Part shown: positions 1-12,500 of the stretch, in pieces | Position numbering within the stretch: position 1 is the first letter of the stretch | How the letters are laid out: each line of letters begins with the position of its first letter | Assembly: GCA_025403435.1 (NCBI GenBank) | Contig: CM046335.1 | Location: 3,439,101-3,503,100 of the forward strand | Length of the DNA stretch: 64,000 nt | Source of the DNA: Artocarpus heterophyllus | Taxonomy: Eukaryota; Streptophyta; Magnoliopsida; Rosales; Moraceae | Reading direction: 5' to 3' | Notes under the pieces: model-generated | Databases searched by the model: none | The model's input: only the letters and a program-made list of their open reading frames with translations | Told to the model about the DNA's origin: nothing | Program-made: the position numbers and the translations under genes

Positions 1-29
1 CTTCATTACTTGTGGTGTTGTGTACTCAG

Positions 30-1479
30 GGCAATAAAGAGATCAAACTGTTTCCACAAAAGTGGTGGGAAAGATCCGTGCCACATGTCGAGCAACGGAT
101 ACATGATAACTTTTGGAATCTTGGAGATCATATTCTCTCAGATCCAAGATTTCAGTCAAGTGTGGTGGCTCTCCATAGTTGCAGCTATTATGTCCTTCAC
201 ATACTCGACTATTGGTCTTGGCCTTGGTATAAGCAAAGTTGCAGGTAATACAAGTGGAAAAAAGAAAAATACTATATATCATTATTGGTGATTAATGTCG
301 CAGTAGATTAAAACTGCCACACAGTAGAGCGAGACTTAGTTCTATTACTTTTTGCCATATGATGGTTCTCTTTTACTGGCGTGCGAATCATCACTGGCGG
401 ATGAATAGTAGTATCCTATAACTAAAAACCAATCTGATATGCATTTCTCTTTATAACAAACTACTTAAAATTTACGCAGCTGGTATCTCTTCTTTTGCAG
501 TAAATGAAAAGGTTAAAGGAAGCTTACTGGGTATTAGCATAGGGACAGTAACTCATGCTGGCACAGTCACTGCCACACAGAAGATGTGGCGGAGTCTACA
601 AGCTCTTGGAGCGATCGCCTTCGCGTACTCTTTTTCCTTGGTTCTAATTGAAATTCAGGTACTTCCAATTGACAACAAAGTCAAATTAGTCCTCAACAAA
701 CTAATATATGATCATCTTTTTAAGGCTAAATTCTATGGTATTACCTGCAGGACACCATAAAATCTCCACCGGCAGAACACAAGACCATGAAGAAGTCCAC
801 TCTATTCAGTGTTACGGTCACAACAGTGTTCTACATGCTTTGCGGATGTTTTGGCTATGCCGCTTTTGGCGACGAGTCCCCAGGAAATCTCTTGACCGGA
901 TTCGGATTCTACAACCCTTATTGGCTTCTAGACATTGCTAATGTTGCCATTGTTGTCCATCTAGTTGGTGCATATCAGGTATTATCAAGTTCACTGAAAC
1001 TCTCAGACTACAGAACTATACAAGTTCTCAACGTTGTGTGCTACACTATGCAGGTCTTTTGCCAGCCACTGTTTGCGTTTGTGGAGAAATGGAGCGCTCA
1101 GAAATGGCCAAAGAGTGACTTTGTGACGGCAGAATACGACATACCAATCCCTTTCTACGGAGTTTACCAGATCAACTTTTTCCGCCTAGTTTGGAGGACT
1201 ATATTTGTCATGTTGACCACTGTTATTGCCATGCTCATGCCTTTCTTCAACGACGTCGTTGGAATACTTGGAGCCTTTGGATTCTGGCCTTTGACAGTTT
1301 ATTTTCCTGTTGAGATGTACATTGCTCAGAAGAAGATTGGGCGAGGGACTGCTAGATGGCTTGGGCTTCAGATACTCAGTACGACAAGTCTCTTTGTCTC
1401 TATAGCGGCTGCTGTTGGCTCTTTTGCTGGGGTGGTTCTTGATCTCAAGACTTACAAGCCTTTTCAAACTAGTTATTGA
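30..1479 (+). CDS. AAP: Amino acid permease (AAP family), 3' part of gene
   Basis: Proton-coupled plasma-membrane importer of neutral and acidic amino acids; the gene runs off the left edge. Visible exons: 30-244, 501-658, 751-978 and 1054-1479, all with GT-AG borders and consistent phases; the stop is TGA at 1477-1479. The encoded stretch shows the AAP signatures AIKRSNCFHKSGGKDPC, NGYMITFGILEIIFSQIQDF, GTVTATQKMW, SFSLVLIEIQDTIKSPP, GYAAFGDESPGNLLTGFG, VEKWSAQKWP and TVYFPVEMYIAQ, with several hydrophobic membrane segments. Known AAPs are about 480 residues; roughly the last 350 are here. The 75-nt intron at 979-1053 is a multiple of three and has no stop, so retention would leave the frame open; I removed it because the family reads VGAYQ directly into the FCQPLFAF segment. 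Which AAP member (AAP2/3/4/6 group) cannot be decided. Confidence 0.93.
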
Positions 1480-2594
1480 GATTGAGATAGATCCTTATAA
1501 ATTTTTTAAGTACAAATTTAATTCAACTTGTCAACTCAGAAGTGAGTACCAAAAAAAAAAAAAAAAAAAAGCTGGAGATTTGTGTGCAGTTTTATTAAGG
1601 AATAAGATGCATGTATCTTTCACTCTTTTTTTAGCTCCCGACAAGGTTGTATCCTTTACCATCTTTAAATATTGCTCTTTATTCATCCGTACAGTTTACG
1701 TTTCCTTGTTAGAAAATTATTGGGAAGAATAATCTTATGCTGAAAAAACCAATAACAAGAATCGTATAAACATCAAAGTGTATCTAAATATTAACGGCTA
1801 ATAAAAAAAAAAAAAGGAAAAAGCATAATTTAATATTATACAGTACTAAATAAATATTTTTTAAATCCTACCATATAGCTTTCTTGCTTCAGAAGTTGGA
1901 TTTTCTTCTGCCTATCCTTTTAGTTTTAAATGCCGTCGACCAAAATCCCTGCACTGACTGTTCATCCCACTTCCATGGCAATAGGAAACTCCACTAAAGC
2001 AAAAGAAAAATTAAAACAAGCCCAAAAAAAAAAAAAGCTCAATGGCCAACTTGTCACTACTTGTGCAACAATCTCATAGGCAACGATGGGTACATAAATG
2101 AACATATAAAATGGCATGGTTATGATAATGAAGACCAAAAAGCATCTTTTCGTGCCCATTTAATATAAAGGCTAATAGTTACTGCAGAATGAGATATACA
2201 CTTGCGCCAAAGAACCTTTACTTGGCACAACTAATGTTCTTTGATGTCACATTATAGCAACTAGCTCTAGTTCTTTTTCATCTTTTATGGCCTCAAATAA
2301 GATTGTCTCAACATGCGATATTGCTATAATAATCAAATCAAATTGTTTAAAAAATACAGTGCAATAATAAACCAGTTGCAAAATCGATTAAATAAAAAAA
2401 AGAACTTGTATTGAACGGTCCACGTTATACTACAAATGAACATATGAATTCAATCGTGAACAAAACTATGAGGGTGAAAATGTTCTATCTGTTTATAAGT
2501 TCTACAAAATCTCAAGCTATTCGTACACAGAGGTTTCCACTCCAAACTACAATTGCTTATCATACAGAGGCTTAGAGAACAGTTTCTGATGTGG
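1480..2594. other. Convergent intergenic region, no gene seen
   Basis: 3' flanks of the AAP gene and the convergent ERD7-like gene. It contains A-homopolymers (1551-1570, 1804-1815, 2026-2036) and AT-rich sequence. The short open frames have no recognisable domain. Confidence 0.6.
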
Positions 2595-5397
2595 CTACTT
2601 GGTTTTGGCCTTCAACTGAGAAGAATTAGCTTCAGCAGCAGCTTTTGCAAGAGTTGTGGGTTTAATAACGCTCTTTGGATTGAGAGCTTTTCTTATCTTA
2701 AAGACAGCCCAAGCAGTCCCAATAGCATGCCCCGCCACGTCGAGCCCTTCATTTGTCACTTGCCCTGCTTGTTCTCCATACCTGCATTCATTTGTCACCA
2801 AAACACGATCTCACACTTTAGAAACTGAAAGACACATGATTTCAAAATCTATATATCACCCAATCATACATGAGAATCATATTTCAAGTATACATTATAC
2901 ATACTGCCCAAAGCGCATCAAATTCAAGTATATGTTTTCTATATTTAAGTGAAAGTTGACACACACAAACTGAAATATATGTTATTAACTTATTAAGGGT
3001 AAGAAAGCTGTGACAAAACAGTCATTTCAGTTTTACAGAATCTGCAGAATTTTGGCACTTGTAATCAAAATGTTCGGACTTAAAAATTTTCATGACGTGT
3101 ATCATTGCTCTATTTAAATGTAGGCTAAGAGCTTCATCGAAACAACTCTCCTTCTTCTAGCAATGTAAAGACTTCACTAATCAGAAAAGGAAAACCAGAA
3201 AGTTCAATGCCAAGTGCTTAACAAGTTGCTTGCTCTTGATGTGAAAAAGGACCATAGATCTAGGAGTGGTTAAGTTAGGAAAGTAGAAATTAAAGGCTGT
3301 ATTTTCACCCTTGAATGAGAATTACCTCTGAGAAACCAGTCCAGTAGTCACAACTGATGTGGTTGACATGACGCTCTTTCCAGCGACTTCAATGGCATCA
3401 CAGACCTTACCTGTGCAAGGTACACATGCAATCAACATGATTAAGAGCCATGAAAATTCCAAGTTTTCTGATATGAAATTCTAAAATGACATTGTCTTAA
3501 GGGAATTAGAAATTACAAGTTTGAGATGGACTACTCACTGAATCCGTCCAAGGATGCAAGGACAATCTCTCCAGGCAGGAGGCTAAAAAATTTCTTGCCC
3601 ACCGTAGAGTTCACAATCGAACTTGTGAAGAATCCAGATACTTTGACAACCCCAGAAAGGATTCCAAGGGCCACATTCTCCGACATCTTTGTCAGCTTCT
3701 TAACCCTGCAAAATGCCAAAACAACTAATTTTTGTCAATGCACCGCTTCCACAACATGGACTTTTAGGGGAAAAAAAATCCACAACATAGACATAACAAA
3801 TATTCAAAGACATTATTTTTCAATCAGTTGGAAAAGATCTATGCTTTTGTTCCTTTTTCTTACAATATACATGTCTCTGATTGATTTAAACTGGAAGCAA
3901 AGTTGTAAACTCAAAACACTGTAACAAGAATATCACTGGTGATAATAATTAACACTTTTCTTTTCTTCAATCGGTAAATATGTTCCATTATAATCTTGGT
4001 GTCTTGGAATTAACATTTTGATTTCCAATTGGTTAAAAATTAGTGATAGTAATCCTTATCACTAATGATAATAACAAGGTTCAATAATATATTTAGCCTC
4101 CAAACTATAGGCCAAATTTCATTTAAGTATCTGACTTCAAAAAGTACATAAATTGTTTCAAATTAGCGTCTCCGTCCATTTTGACAACAAAATGTTCGAA
4201 CTTGTAAAGTGACAAAATTAACCCGTACTAAACCATACATAATTCCAGCAACACCTTTTTCAACTGTCGATCACCAAAAAGACTAAAAAATGGAATTAGC
4301 GCCTAATAATAAATTCAACTGTTTTCCAATTAGTCAAAATAAATAAATAAATCTAGTGTCTCAGAATTCACCTATTGATCTGTGATTAGCTTAAAACTAG
4401 TGATAATAAGCCTTGAAACAAATACTAAACAAGCAAATAATAATGGTTAAACAGAGACAAACCTCTTGATCCTCCTCAAGGTACGAGGACAAACCTCAGC
4501 AGTGGAAGTGGGCCCCATTCTCTTCCTCAAGAACTCATCCCCCCACTTAAGCCTATCCACCGTGACATCGCCACACCACAATATCCCCCTCACGAGGTGC
4601 CCTGACCCGGCCGCAATCATCTTTGCAACCCGGCCACTGTAGTCTTCCACATTCGGCGCCAGTGTCGTCCAATACGCCGCCGAGCTCTCCCTCATCCTCT
4701 CCCTCTTCTCCTCCTCCGACCCCATCTCCTCCGCCGTCGTCTCCCTCGCCACCGCCCCGTCCAAAGCCCTCCCTGCCGCCACCGCACCCGTCGAGAAGCA
4801 GCTGTACGTCTCCAGAATTCTATCCAACTCCTTCAACAAACGCTCCTGCCCCTTGGACGCGATCGTCAATCCGTAATTCAGCACCTCGAACTGCTCCGCC
4901 GATACGGAGACGATCTCGCCGTCGTCGTCGCCGCTCTCGGCCGAGTACACGGCGGAATTAGGGACTCGGAGGGTGAAGAAGTAGTGCGAGTCGTCGAGCT
5001 TTACGGCGGCTTCGTCCTTCGCCAGGGGCCACTGGATTTCGTCGCCGATTCGGGCGAGGACGGCGACGATGTTGGAACCCTGACGGAGGCCGACGACGGA
5101 GAGATCGCCGCAGGCGAGCTCCACGCTGTTGTCCTTCTCAATTAGGTGAAGCATCGCGCCTGGGATCCTGACCATCACCTCTTCGGAGGTGTGGCTCCAA
5201 ACGGCGTCGTCTTCCGGGAAGAGATTGTCGGTGACTTCTGCCATGTCAATGGCAGGGTACAAAGAAGAAGAAGAGGAGGTGGGATTGGAGAGGAAAGGAG
5301 AAGTGGAATCTGGGTTTGCGAGGATGACTTCTGGGTAGAGAGAGTTTGGGTTTGGGGCGGTAGACTTTGAGGAAGACATGTTTGATGATGTGTTCAT
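2595..5397 (-). CDS. ERD7: Senescence/dehydration-associated protein (ERD7-like), four exons
   Basis: Plant senescence-domain protein related to Arabidopsis ERD7 and At4g35985; family members respond to dehydration, cold and senescence and associate with membrane lipids. Exons on the minus strand: 5397-4463, 3705-3539, 3410-3326 and 2781-2595, all GT-AG. Joined they give 1374 nt, exactly 458 codons including the stop, which supports the model. Residues 1-50 are Ser/Pro-rich and probably disordered. The middle has the conserved MVRIPGAMLHLIE and LNYGLTIASKGQE segments, and the C-terminal half is the senescence domain, from the region of AYWTTLAPNVEDYSGRVAKMI (about residue 241) through AGKSVMSTTSVVTTGLVS to the end. 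The start is the first ATG of the open frame; another Met lies at residue 7. Exon 1 is clearly more GC-rich than its surroundings. Confidence 0.93.
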
Positions 5398-5463
5398 ACT
5401 ATGTTTTACTGTTGTACGTAGAAATTGTTGGAGTAGAAGGTGAGTTATGAAAGGTATAAAAGT

Positions 5464-5490
5464 GTGTATATATATATATATTTATCTATA
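5464..5490 (-). promoter_or_regulatory. TATA-rich core promoter candidate for ERD7-like gene
   Basis: An alternating TA tract containing, on the minus strand, ATAAATATATATA, 70-95 bp upstream of the ATG at 5397. The position fits a TATA box with a short leader, but the tract is also a simple TA repeat, so the call is weak. Confidence 0.35.
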
Positions 5491-6336
5491 TATGTACTAA
5501 TGAAATTATGTAGCAGAAGGGAAGTAGGAAATCGTAGAGACGAAGGAAGAGGAAGAGTAAGCCTGTCGGTTGAATGGGAAACACGTGGCACGCCGTGGGG
5601 ACGCCGTGTGACAAGCGTGGACACAAGAGAGGAGGTTGGACTGTTATAAGAAGTTACTGCTTTCCTGACCAGGAAATTTCTCCCGCGCTTTCATGCCCCG
5701 AAGAAGGGGAACATTTTGATGAAAGGATCAAAAATAAGTCTAAAAATTTTTTTTTTGTCAAAAATTATTTTAAAAAAAAGGGTCTATTTGTCAAAAAAAA
5801 ATTTGACCGGGCCTCTTTCTCAAAATGCCCCGTAAGGGTTGCTTGTACATTTTGCTTAAAACGGATCACCCTAAAATACTATAATGTATAAGAGGTTTAT
5901 ATTGGAGTAACTGAATTTGTTTTTTAACGAGCATTCTAAGCAAGTTATATAAACAGATATTTTAATTAAAAAAAGGAAAAAATATAGTGATAAAAGTCGT
6001 TGACTTTTTTTTTTGGGATAATTTTTATTTTTTTCTCCACAACGATGTCAATTATGCCATTTTATCTTTCAATTTTTGAAATGTCATTTTGTCTCCATTT
6101 TGTTCTCTTAGTAACTTTGTTCTATCTAGCTTCTGTTAAATTTGATTACCTTTTACTATTTGACCATAATATAAACAACTAAAAAAAGGAAAGATTAGTT
6201 ATTTTAACACTAATTTGTTAGTATGTTGACGGAAAAATAAAATTACCTCAAAAAACCTGTAAACTAATCTAAGAATACACTCGAAACATCATGTTTGTAT
6301 ACATGCACGGACACACACGCACACATATATACATAT

Positions 6337-6700
6337 GGAATGCATGTTAGTTGTCTTTTTGTATCAATGGAATATGTTTATTATTTAATTAGTTCTTAAA
6401 AATAGAGTGAATATTCTATTGAGTTAGTTTTTTTTCTCATTTTTTTTTCTTTTTCATCGACAGATCCAAATTCAAGTATAATCACTTTGACAATTCACCA
6501 TACTAGATTTATGACGGGCTTTTGATGCTTATAGGGTCTAATGCTTGTATGGAGATAGGAAATCATGTTAGTTGTCTCTTTTTATGTGAATAAAATATTT
6601 TATTATTTAATTAGCTCTTTAAAATAAGTATTCATTTGAGTTTTTTTTTTTTTTTTTTTCTCAATGACAGAGCCAAGTTTAACTTTATTCACTTTAAAGG
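6337..6700. repeat. Diverged direct repeat pair
   Basis: Copies at about 6337-6490 and 6556-6700 share CATGTTAGTTGTCT, TTATTATTTAATTAG, a poly-T tract, and a CGACAGATCCAA / TGACAGAGCCAA block followed by a TTCAAGTATAATCACTTT-like block, in the same order. No coding potential seen. Confidence 0.6.
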
Positions 6701-6815
6701 AGTGTTTGAAAATACGGTGGCAACCAGTAGTTAGAACCACTTTTACTGTAATATGTGAGTGTTTTACACTAACGATTTTTTTTACTGTTATTGTAGCATA
6801 CGAGAGTTTTACATT
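6700..6815. mobile_element. MITE relic, GTGTTTG / GCATGTGAGAGCTTTACAC family (copy 1)
   Basis: Begins AGTGTTTGAAAATACGGTGG and has two diverged copies of the internal motif (GTAATATGTGAGTGTTTTACAC and GTAGCATACGAGAGTTTTACA). It matches the element at 47676-47839 in order, including an AGAACCACTTTTACTGTA block. The right terminal repeat is not evident, so it is a partial copy. Confidence 0.55.
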
Positions 6816-6861
6816 ATTAATAACTAAAAAAATGATAAGATCTACTTGTGGCAAACATGAG

Positions 6862-7059
6862 GTAAACATTCGCTATAGTGGAATTACGACAAGGGTCAGT
6901 GGTAGAAAAACTTATTGCGATGATGGTTTAGTTTTCTGCTTGGATAATTATGATGCTGATAAGATGTCTCTAATAGAGCTAGATTCAATTATGAAGGAGA
7001 AGCTGGGAAATGTCTTTGGAGCTAAGCACTATTGCAGTATTGTTGGGGTCGATGACTAA
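6862..7059 (+). pseudogene. PB1-like domain relic, probably from a Mutator-type element
   Basis: The 3' end of an open frame encodes GLVFCLDNYDADKMSLIELD followed by IMKEKLGN and KHYCSIVGVDD. This pattern resembles the FD-x(2)-D-x-D-x-MSLIEL-x(3)-MxxELG core of the PB1-like N-terminal module found in plant MULE transposases and related proteins. The upstream part of the frame is MITE sequence, so only about 65 residues look genuine; no transposase catalytic region follows. An (AAT)n microsatellite starts directly after the stop. I infer an immobile fragment; the identification rests on pattern memory and is moderate at best. Confidence 0.4.
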
Positions 7060-7684
7060 ATAATAATAATAATAATAATAATGACAATCATCGTGGACAA
7101 TGCTCGCATAAATAACCCTTTTCTTTAAAACGACATGTGATCGTGCTTTCTTTTTTTTTTTTTTTTTGGTTGTTGAGGAAACATGTGGTTGTGCTTTAAG
7201 TGAACGTCGTTTTGCTTGTCATGTAAAGCTTGCACCAGTGCGAGATGTCGTTTTGTGTTACAAATTTTGTGATAGTTGCAGACGAAAACGTCATGTAGTT
7301 TTTGGGTTGACAATGTTGCTGTCTCAAAACATGACATGCCGTATCTTGAAAGAGTACTCTTTTTATTCAAACCGATGTCGTCACTTGGTCTTTTCCGTCG
7401 TTTACTGCCTTTAAAAAACGTCGTTATCATGTAAATTAAAGTCTGCCCTGCTTCTGAAAAATAAGAAAACTGACATCTTGTCATGGTTTCCCACGTTAGT
7501 TCGCCAACTGAAGAGATCCCAGACCACTGGATTTGTTATCATATATTCCGTACGCCACAAGTAACAAGTCCAACGCCACTTCATTTCTATGATCTTGAAG
7601 AAGATCAATAGTCGCCACTTTGCTTTTGCGGAGAATTCATAAGTTCTCTTTACGTCAGAGCGTCGTCCTTGTCGCGGGGTTGAC
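7060..7684. other. Intergenic, (AAT)n microsatellite and ACGTCGTTTT-rich repeat
   Basis: 7061-7082 is an (AAT)n tract. 7130-7420 contains several dispersed AACGTCG/CGTCGTTTT motifs in both orientations (near 7130, 7205, 7245, 7285, 7375 and 7418), suggesting an old palindromic transposable element. No gene recognised. Confidence 0.45.
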
Positions 7685-9508
7685 TTGCACAACTCTTCAA
7701 GAACTTTGAGCGGTTGCTGTAAATCCGGGAGGGTTGAAGATGCCGAGAATTTGTTTGAAGAAATTCCTGAAAGAAACGTTGTTTCTTATTCTATTATGAT
7801 TCATGGGTACTCTAAACATGGGCTTCACTCAAAAGCAATGAAGTCATTTTCCCATATGCGAAACTTAGGTTTCGTTCCCAATTCTTTCACCATAGTTGGT
7901 CTTCTTGTTGGCAATCTAGTACCACAAATAATTCATGGACAGAGTCTGATTCCATTGTTGGCACTGCATTGTTAGATAGATATGCAAAGTTTGGAAAAGT
8001 TATAGATTCTTGTAAACTATTTGAGGGACTGGATGACCCGAGTTTAGTTTCGTGCAATACGATTATTGCCGGGTTTGTATGTAACGAACTCTTTGAAGAG
8101 GCTATCTCATTGTTTAATCAATTTAGGAAACTTGGTCTGGTACCTAATGGTCCAACAGCATTGATAATCATCCAGGCTGCTGTTGCCATTCTGTCAAAAG
8201 AACTTTGTGAGTCTGTCCATGGCTTACTTGTGAAGTTGGATCTCGTTTCTGATGTATCTGTTAGTAATGCGGTTCTTAATTTGTATTCGAGTTTGATAGA
8301 TTTAAGAGCTGCAAGAAAGATCTTCGATATCATGAAGTCCAGAGACATTATCAGTTGGACAACTATGATGGGTCTTTTAGTTCCACTTAATTATGCTCAT
8401 GATGCTCTTGAGCACTTTAGCAAGATGAGAGGTAGTGGAATCATCTGTGACATAGTAGTCTTCACATATCTGTGTTCCACTTGTGCAATCCTTGATGATT
8501 TGAAGAAAGGCAAACAAGTCCATGCTCAAGCTGTTACTTGCGGATTTGGATCAGAACTTGCTTTGAAAAATTCTCCTATTGCGATGTACTCCAAATGTGG
8601 CCATTTGCGTTCCTCAAGGTGTGTTTTTCATCGAACAGCTTGGAAGAGTTTAGTATCTTATACGGCAATGATTTCAGCCTTTCTGCAAAATGGATGCCCT
8701 AGGGAGGCTTTGAATCTCTGGAATAAAGTAAAACTAGAAGAGAACTTCGGACTTGATTCAGTAATGGTGATCAATGGCTTAACTGTTTCAGCAGAACTTG
8801 CTGCTTTAGAGCTCTGCCTGCAGCTCCACTGCTATGCTTTTCAAGTCGGTTTCTCTTGATATAGATCAGTCCAGGACAGTCCGATATCTACATACTCTAA
8901 ATGTGGAAATGTGACGTTTGCTCAAGTTGTTTTCGAGGAAATAGGCAAACTTCATGACATAGTATATTGGCATGCAATTCTAAATGGATGTGGTATAAAT
9001 GGCTATGGAGAAATTGCTCTTGCTCTCTTCAATGAGATAAGGAATTATGGAGAAGATCCAGATAGTACGACGTATCTGTGCATTTTGAATGCTTGTAGTC
9101 AAGCAGGATTGGCAGATGAGGGCGATGGTACTTCATCAAATGGTGGAAGAAAATAAAGTGAAGCTAAGTGAAGAGCACTATGGATGTGTAGTTGACTTGC
9201 TTGCCCTGGCCAGGTGCTTGCCGGATGCAAGTTGGGTGGCCAAAAAATTAGTAGAATCTGCTGGTCCAAATGCTTGGAGGGCATTGCGTAGCGGATGTCT
9301 GCTTCACGGTAGCGTTGACCTTGCAGAATATGTGGCAAAAAGGGCGTTTGAGCAAGACCCTGATCAATCGGGTCAAGTTGTGCTCCTCTCAAATGTATAT
9401 GCGTCAGTTGGGAGGTTTCAGGATGCTGAAGTATTAAGACAGAGTCTGAGCAAGAATGGATTGACAAAAGGTCCTGGGATCAGCTTGCTCAATGGAATTT
9501 CTTGTTGA
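7685..9508 (+). pseudogene. Pentatricopeptide repeat (PLS-type) gene, broken by frameshifts and a stop
   Basis: Relic of an organelle-targeted PPR protein of the kind that binds RNA in plastids or mitochondria. PPR units are plain: NVVSYSIMIHGYSKHGLHSKA, SLVSCNTIIAGFVCNELFEEA, DIISWTTMMGLLVPLNYAHDA, SLVSYTAMISAFLQNGCPREA and DIVYWHAILNGCGINGYGEIA, then an E-type tail region (LSEEHYGCVVDLLA, AWRALRSGCLLHG, YVLLSNVYAS-like). Lesions: a frame change with lost sequence between about 7935 and 7960 (HGQS jumping to SDSIVGTALLDRYAK); an in-frame TGA at 8857-8859 inside GFS-YRSVQDSPISTYSKCGN; and a one-base shift near 9122 (ADEG to MVLHQMVEENK). No proper ATG, transit peptide or early repeats are seen upstream of 7685, so the 5' end is also missing. 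Confidence 0.85.
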
Positions 9509-12500
9509 CTTTGGTTGAGAATCTCTTTTCAAAGGTATGCTTACAACTTATTAGCAATTCCTTGAGTTAAGAGGGACCTCATCCCAGTTGTCGCTAAACA
9601 AAGTTAGCAAACAATGAATCCAATAACCCAATTTGGGTTGCTGGTTTTGGGCCGAGTTTTGGCCCAATTGTCGTGTTTGTGTATACCTTCAACAGTATAC
9701 ATATATTTGAGAGAGAGAGAGAGAGTTTTTGTCATAATACATCCCAAGGAATCTGCATATCTGAGTGGGACTAATGTTGATGACCACTAGTCATGATATT
9801 TTTTTTCCTAGAACACTATTCACGTTATTTAATAGACATAACAACTCAGAAAACGACCACACAATATACTGTATCCCAATGAGGAGGAAAAAAACTTTGC
9901 AACAGCTACGCACTCACTCAAGATTCATTAGTCACTTTCTATGGCGGGTATGATATCATAATCAAGTTCCAAAACTTATAACTCAACTCAGAAATTATCC
10001 TAGGACATTAAGAAACAAATTAAAAAACATAACCCAATATATAGATTAGCTTCCCCATCCCACTAAAGAACAAACTAGCAAATTTGCTTCTTTAGTAGGT
10101 AAGATCATGTTACATTGAAGAACGTTCAAATTGAGGTTCCAATTTCAGGCCTGGACTTACGATGGATTATCAAACCTTATTATTTTACCCTCATTTTTGT
10201 CTCTATAAACTGAAAATTATTTTGGTGGGGACCACTTCGTATCTGATGACAGCTAACTTCTCGTCAATGACTAGATCCAACACAAACTTTAATGTAGCAA
10301 ATCTCAGACCCATAGACAGAAAGTAAACAAGAAAAAAGTTGAAGGATTTTGCATGGAGCCAGATCCGCAAAAATATCTTATATCTATCTGCAAAGCCGAA
10401 TTAAATTGCTACCAAATAAAAGGCGAATTTAGCTTCTTTTAATTTGGTTCAAGATAAACTAGAGATGAAAAGGACTTCACGTGAAATCTCATTAGAATCA
10501 AAATGGGGCCAAATCTAAGCCAAGTTTGGCTCTACTCAACTTTTGTAAATCAAACAATTATACCTACATTTGTATGCTTTATCAAAGCATCTCAACCATT
10601 AAATAATTTGGTCCAAAGTGTTAGAACATAATTTTGTGATGAAAACCATCATCTACCAGTATCATTTATCTCAACCATTAAATAATCTGGTCCAAAGTGT
10701 TAGAACATAATTTTGTTATGAAAACCATCATCAACTAGGATCATTCATGTCAAATCACCAAGAGAATTAATGATATGTAAAAGCTAACACGGATCCATTG
10801 ATTGAATTGTAATTCTTGAATCTGTAGGTTGAGGATCTTTCAAGTCTGATATGTAAATTCTCCTTTAGAGATGCTCTACAATCTCTTTGTAAATAGGTGG
10901 CAAAAAGATAACTTTATATAACTATTATTCTTAATTACTAATTTAGCTCATTATAAAATTAGTAATTATATTTTGGTCTTTACACATAAGAGACCCACAA
11001 TTAATGATGTATTAAATTACACTAAGCTATCTGACAGCCTATAATACATATTTATTTAATATATTAGCCCTTTGATTAATTCCAACGCAAAGGCCAAACA
11101 CAAAATCAGCTAAGTTATATAAGTTCCTTTTCCGGATTCTTGACCCGACAATTTTCACCTATATAGATCAAATGATTGAGGTCTTTCATGACTGAATGGT
11201 GGGTGCAAATCTTTTGTGAATTATGTACCAGTTTTTGTTCCACCAATTTATTGCTCACACAAAAGTCAAGTTCTATTAATGTCTCAAATTTCTTGGCCAT
11301 ATCTATATGCTTGATTGTATCAAGTAACCAAATTAGGTAACAGTCCTTCCCACCATCTTTTAATACTATTCTATAGGACAGAAATCTGGAATTAGGTTGA
11401 AAATAAAGAACAATTTGCTAATGCCATGTGGCAAGAGTACCTATCATCTTAATCAATGCCCTTTTTTCCTTTATAAAAGAGAGAAATGAAAGCATATAAA
11501 CACAAAACGATACATAGCAAAAAGCACCTTCACCAAATAAAGTTGATGACAATAATTTAAAGGGTTTTTAATTAAGAAATATGACAACTGGGTTTTGATC
11601 AACCATTGAGATTAGAGCATGTAACACAATTAACACCCACAAATTAAAGAAAGATTAAAGAATAAAGCTCATAAGTTTGTTTTGTTTTATTAACATGGAA
11701 AGGAGAACAATCACTTTAACGCCTATATATTGATGTTGAAATCTCAAGCTGAGAAGTTTCAGCGCTTTGAACGAGATAAAATTAAATTAAAGATTCCGAA
11801 CGGTAAGTTTTTTTTTTTTAAATTAATTTTATTTTGACCGAAAGGGAAAATAAGAAAGAACTTGAGTTCCTTCATGTGCCCACAGAACACATCAGATAGA
11901 TACGTATATGTAAAACAAATCTATACATACATATATTAGGAATATATTACAAGAAGAAAGCCATACATGCATATTGTTTGGGATACTAATTTGATTCCTT
12001 AAAAAGATAATACTATTTTGACGTCTTGCTATTAGTTTATATGCATATACTGTATCCTACACCTAAACTTATTATTGATTATTCTAGTTGGCTTAGAAAA
12101 ACATTCATATCTTCAGTACATTAGTATATATTAAAATTCTTTCCCAATTTCATACATGTGGAGATTCGTGTTATACGCTAGTACAGGACTTTATACGAAT
12201 GATAAAACTAATATATAAATTAGGATTCTCGGAATGGGCCAAAAAATTAGTCAGACAAAAAGAATAAAATAAAATGAAAGAATCTCTGACCGAGTAACGG
12301 CAACATTTTGAGAATGTAACGGGCAACATAAGCCTATAATATATGAGCAACATGAGCTTGTAAAATATAAAGCTTCTTATAATATATGCGATCAGCGGCT
12401 GTTTTTCTCTTTAAAATGGACAAATGGGTTTTTTTTTTTTTTCTCGGTTAAAACCAGGTTAACTTGGTCGGATGGTCCTAAGTAAATCTAATAATAAGTG

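Larger units (their letters stand above)
5491..6861. other. Intergenic AT-rich region with direct repeat and MITE relic
   Basis: Upstream region of the ERD7-like gene. It holds poly-T/poly-A tracts near 5746, 6003 and 6640, the direct repeat 6337-6490 / 6556-6700, and a MITE relic at 6700-6815. No gene recognised. Confidence 0.6.

Noticed and set aside
4623..4961. Open frame of 112 codons opposite the ERD7-like exon 1
   Set aside because: Ser/Pro-rich shadow of the GC-rich exon on the other strand; no domain.
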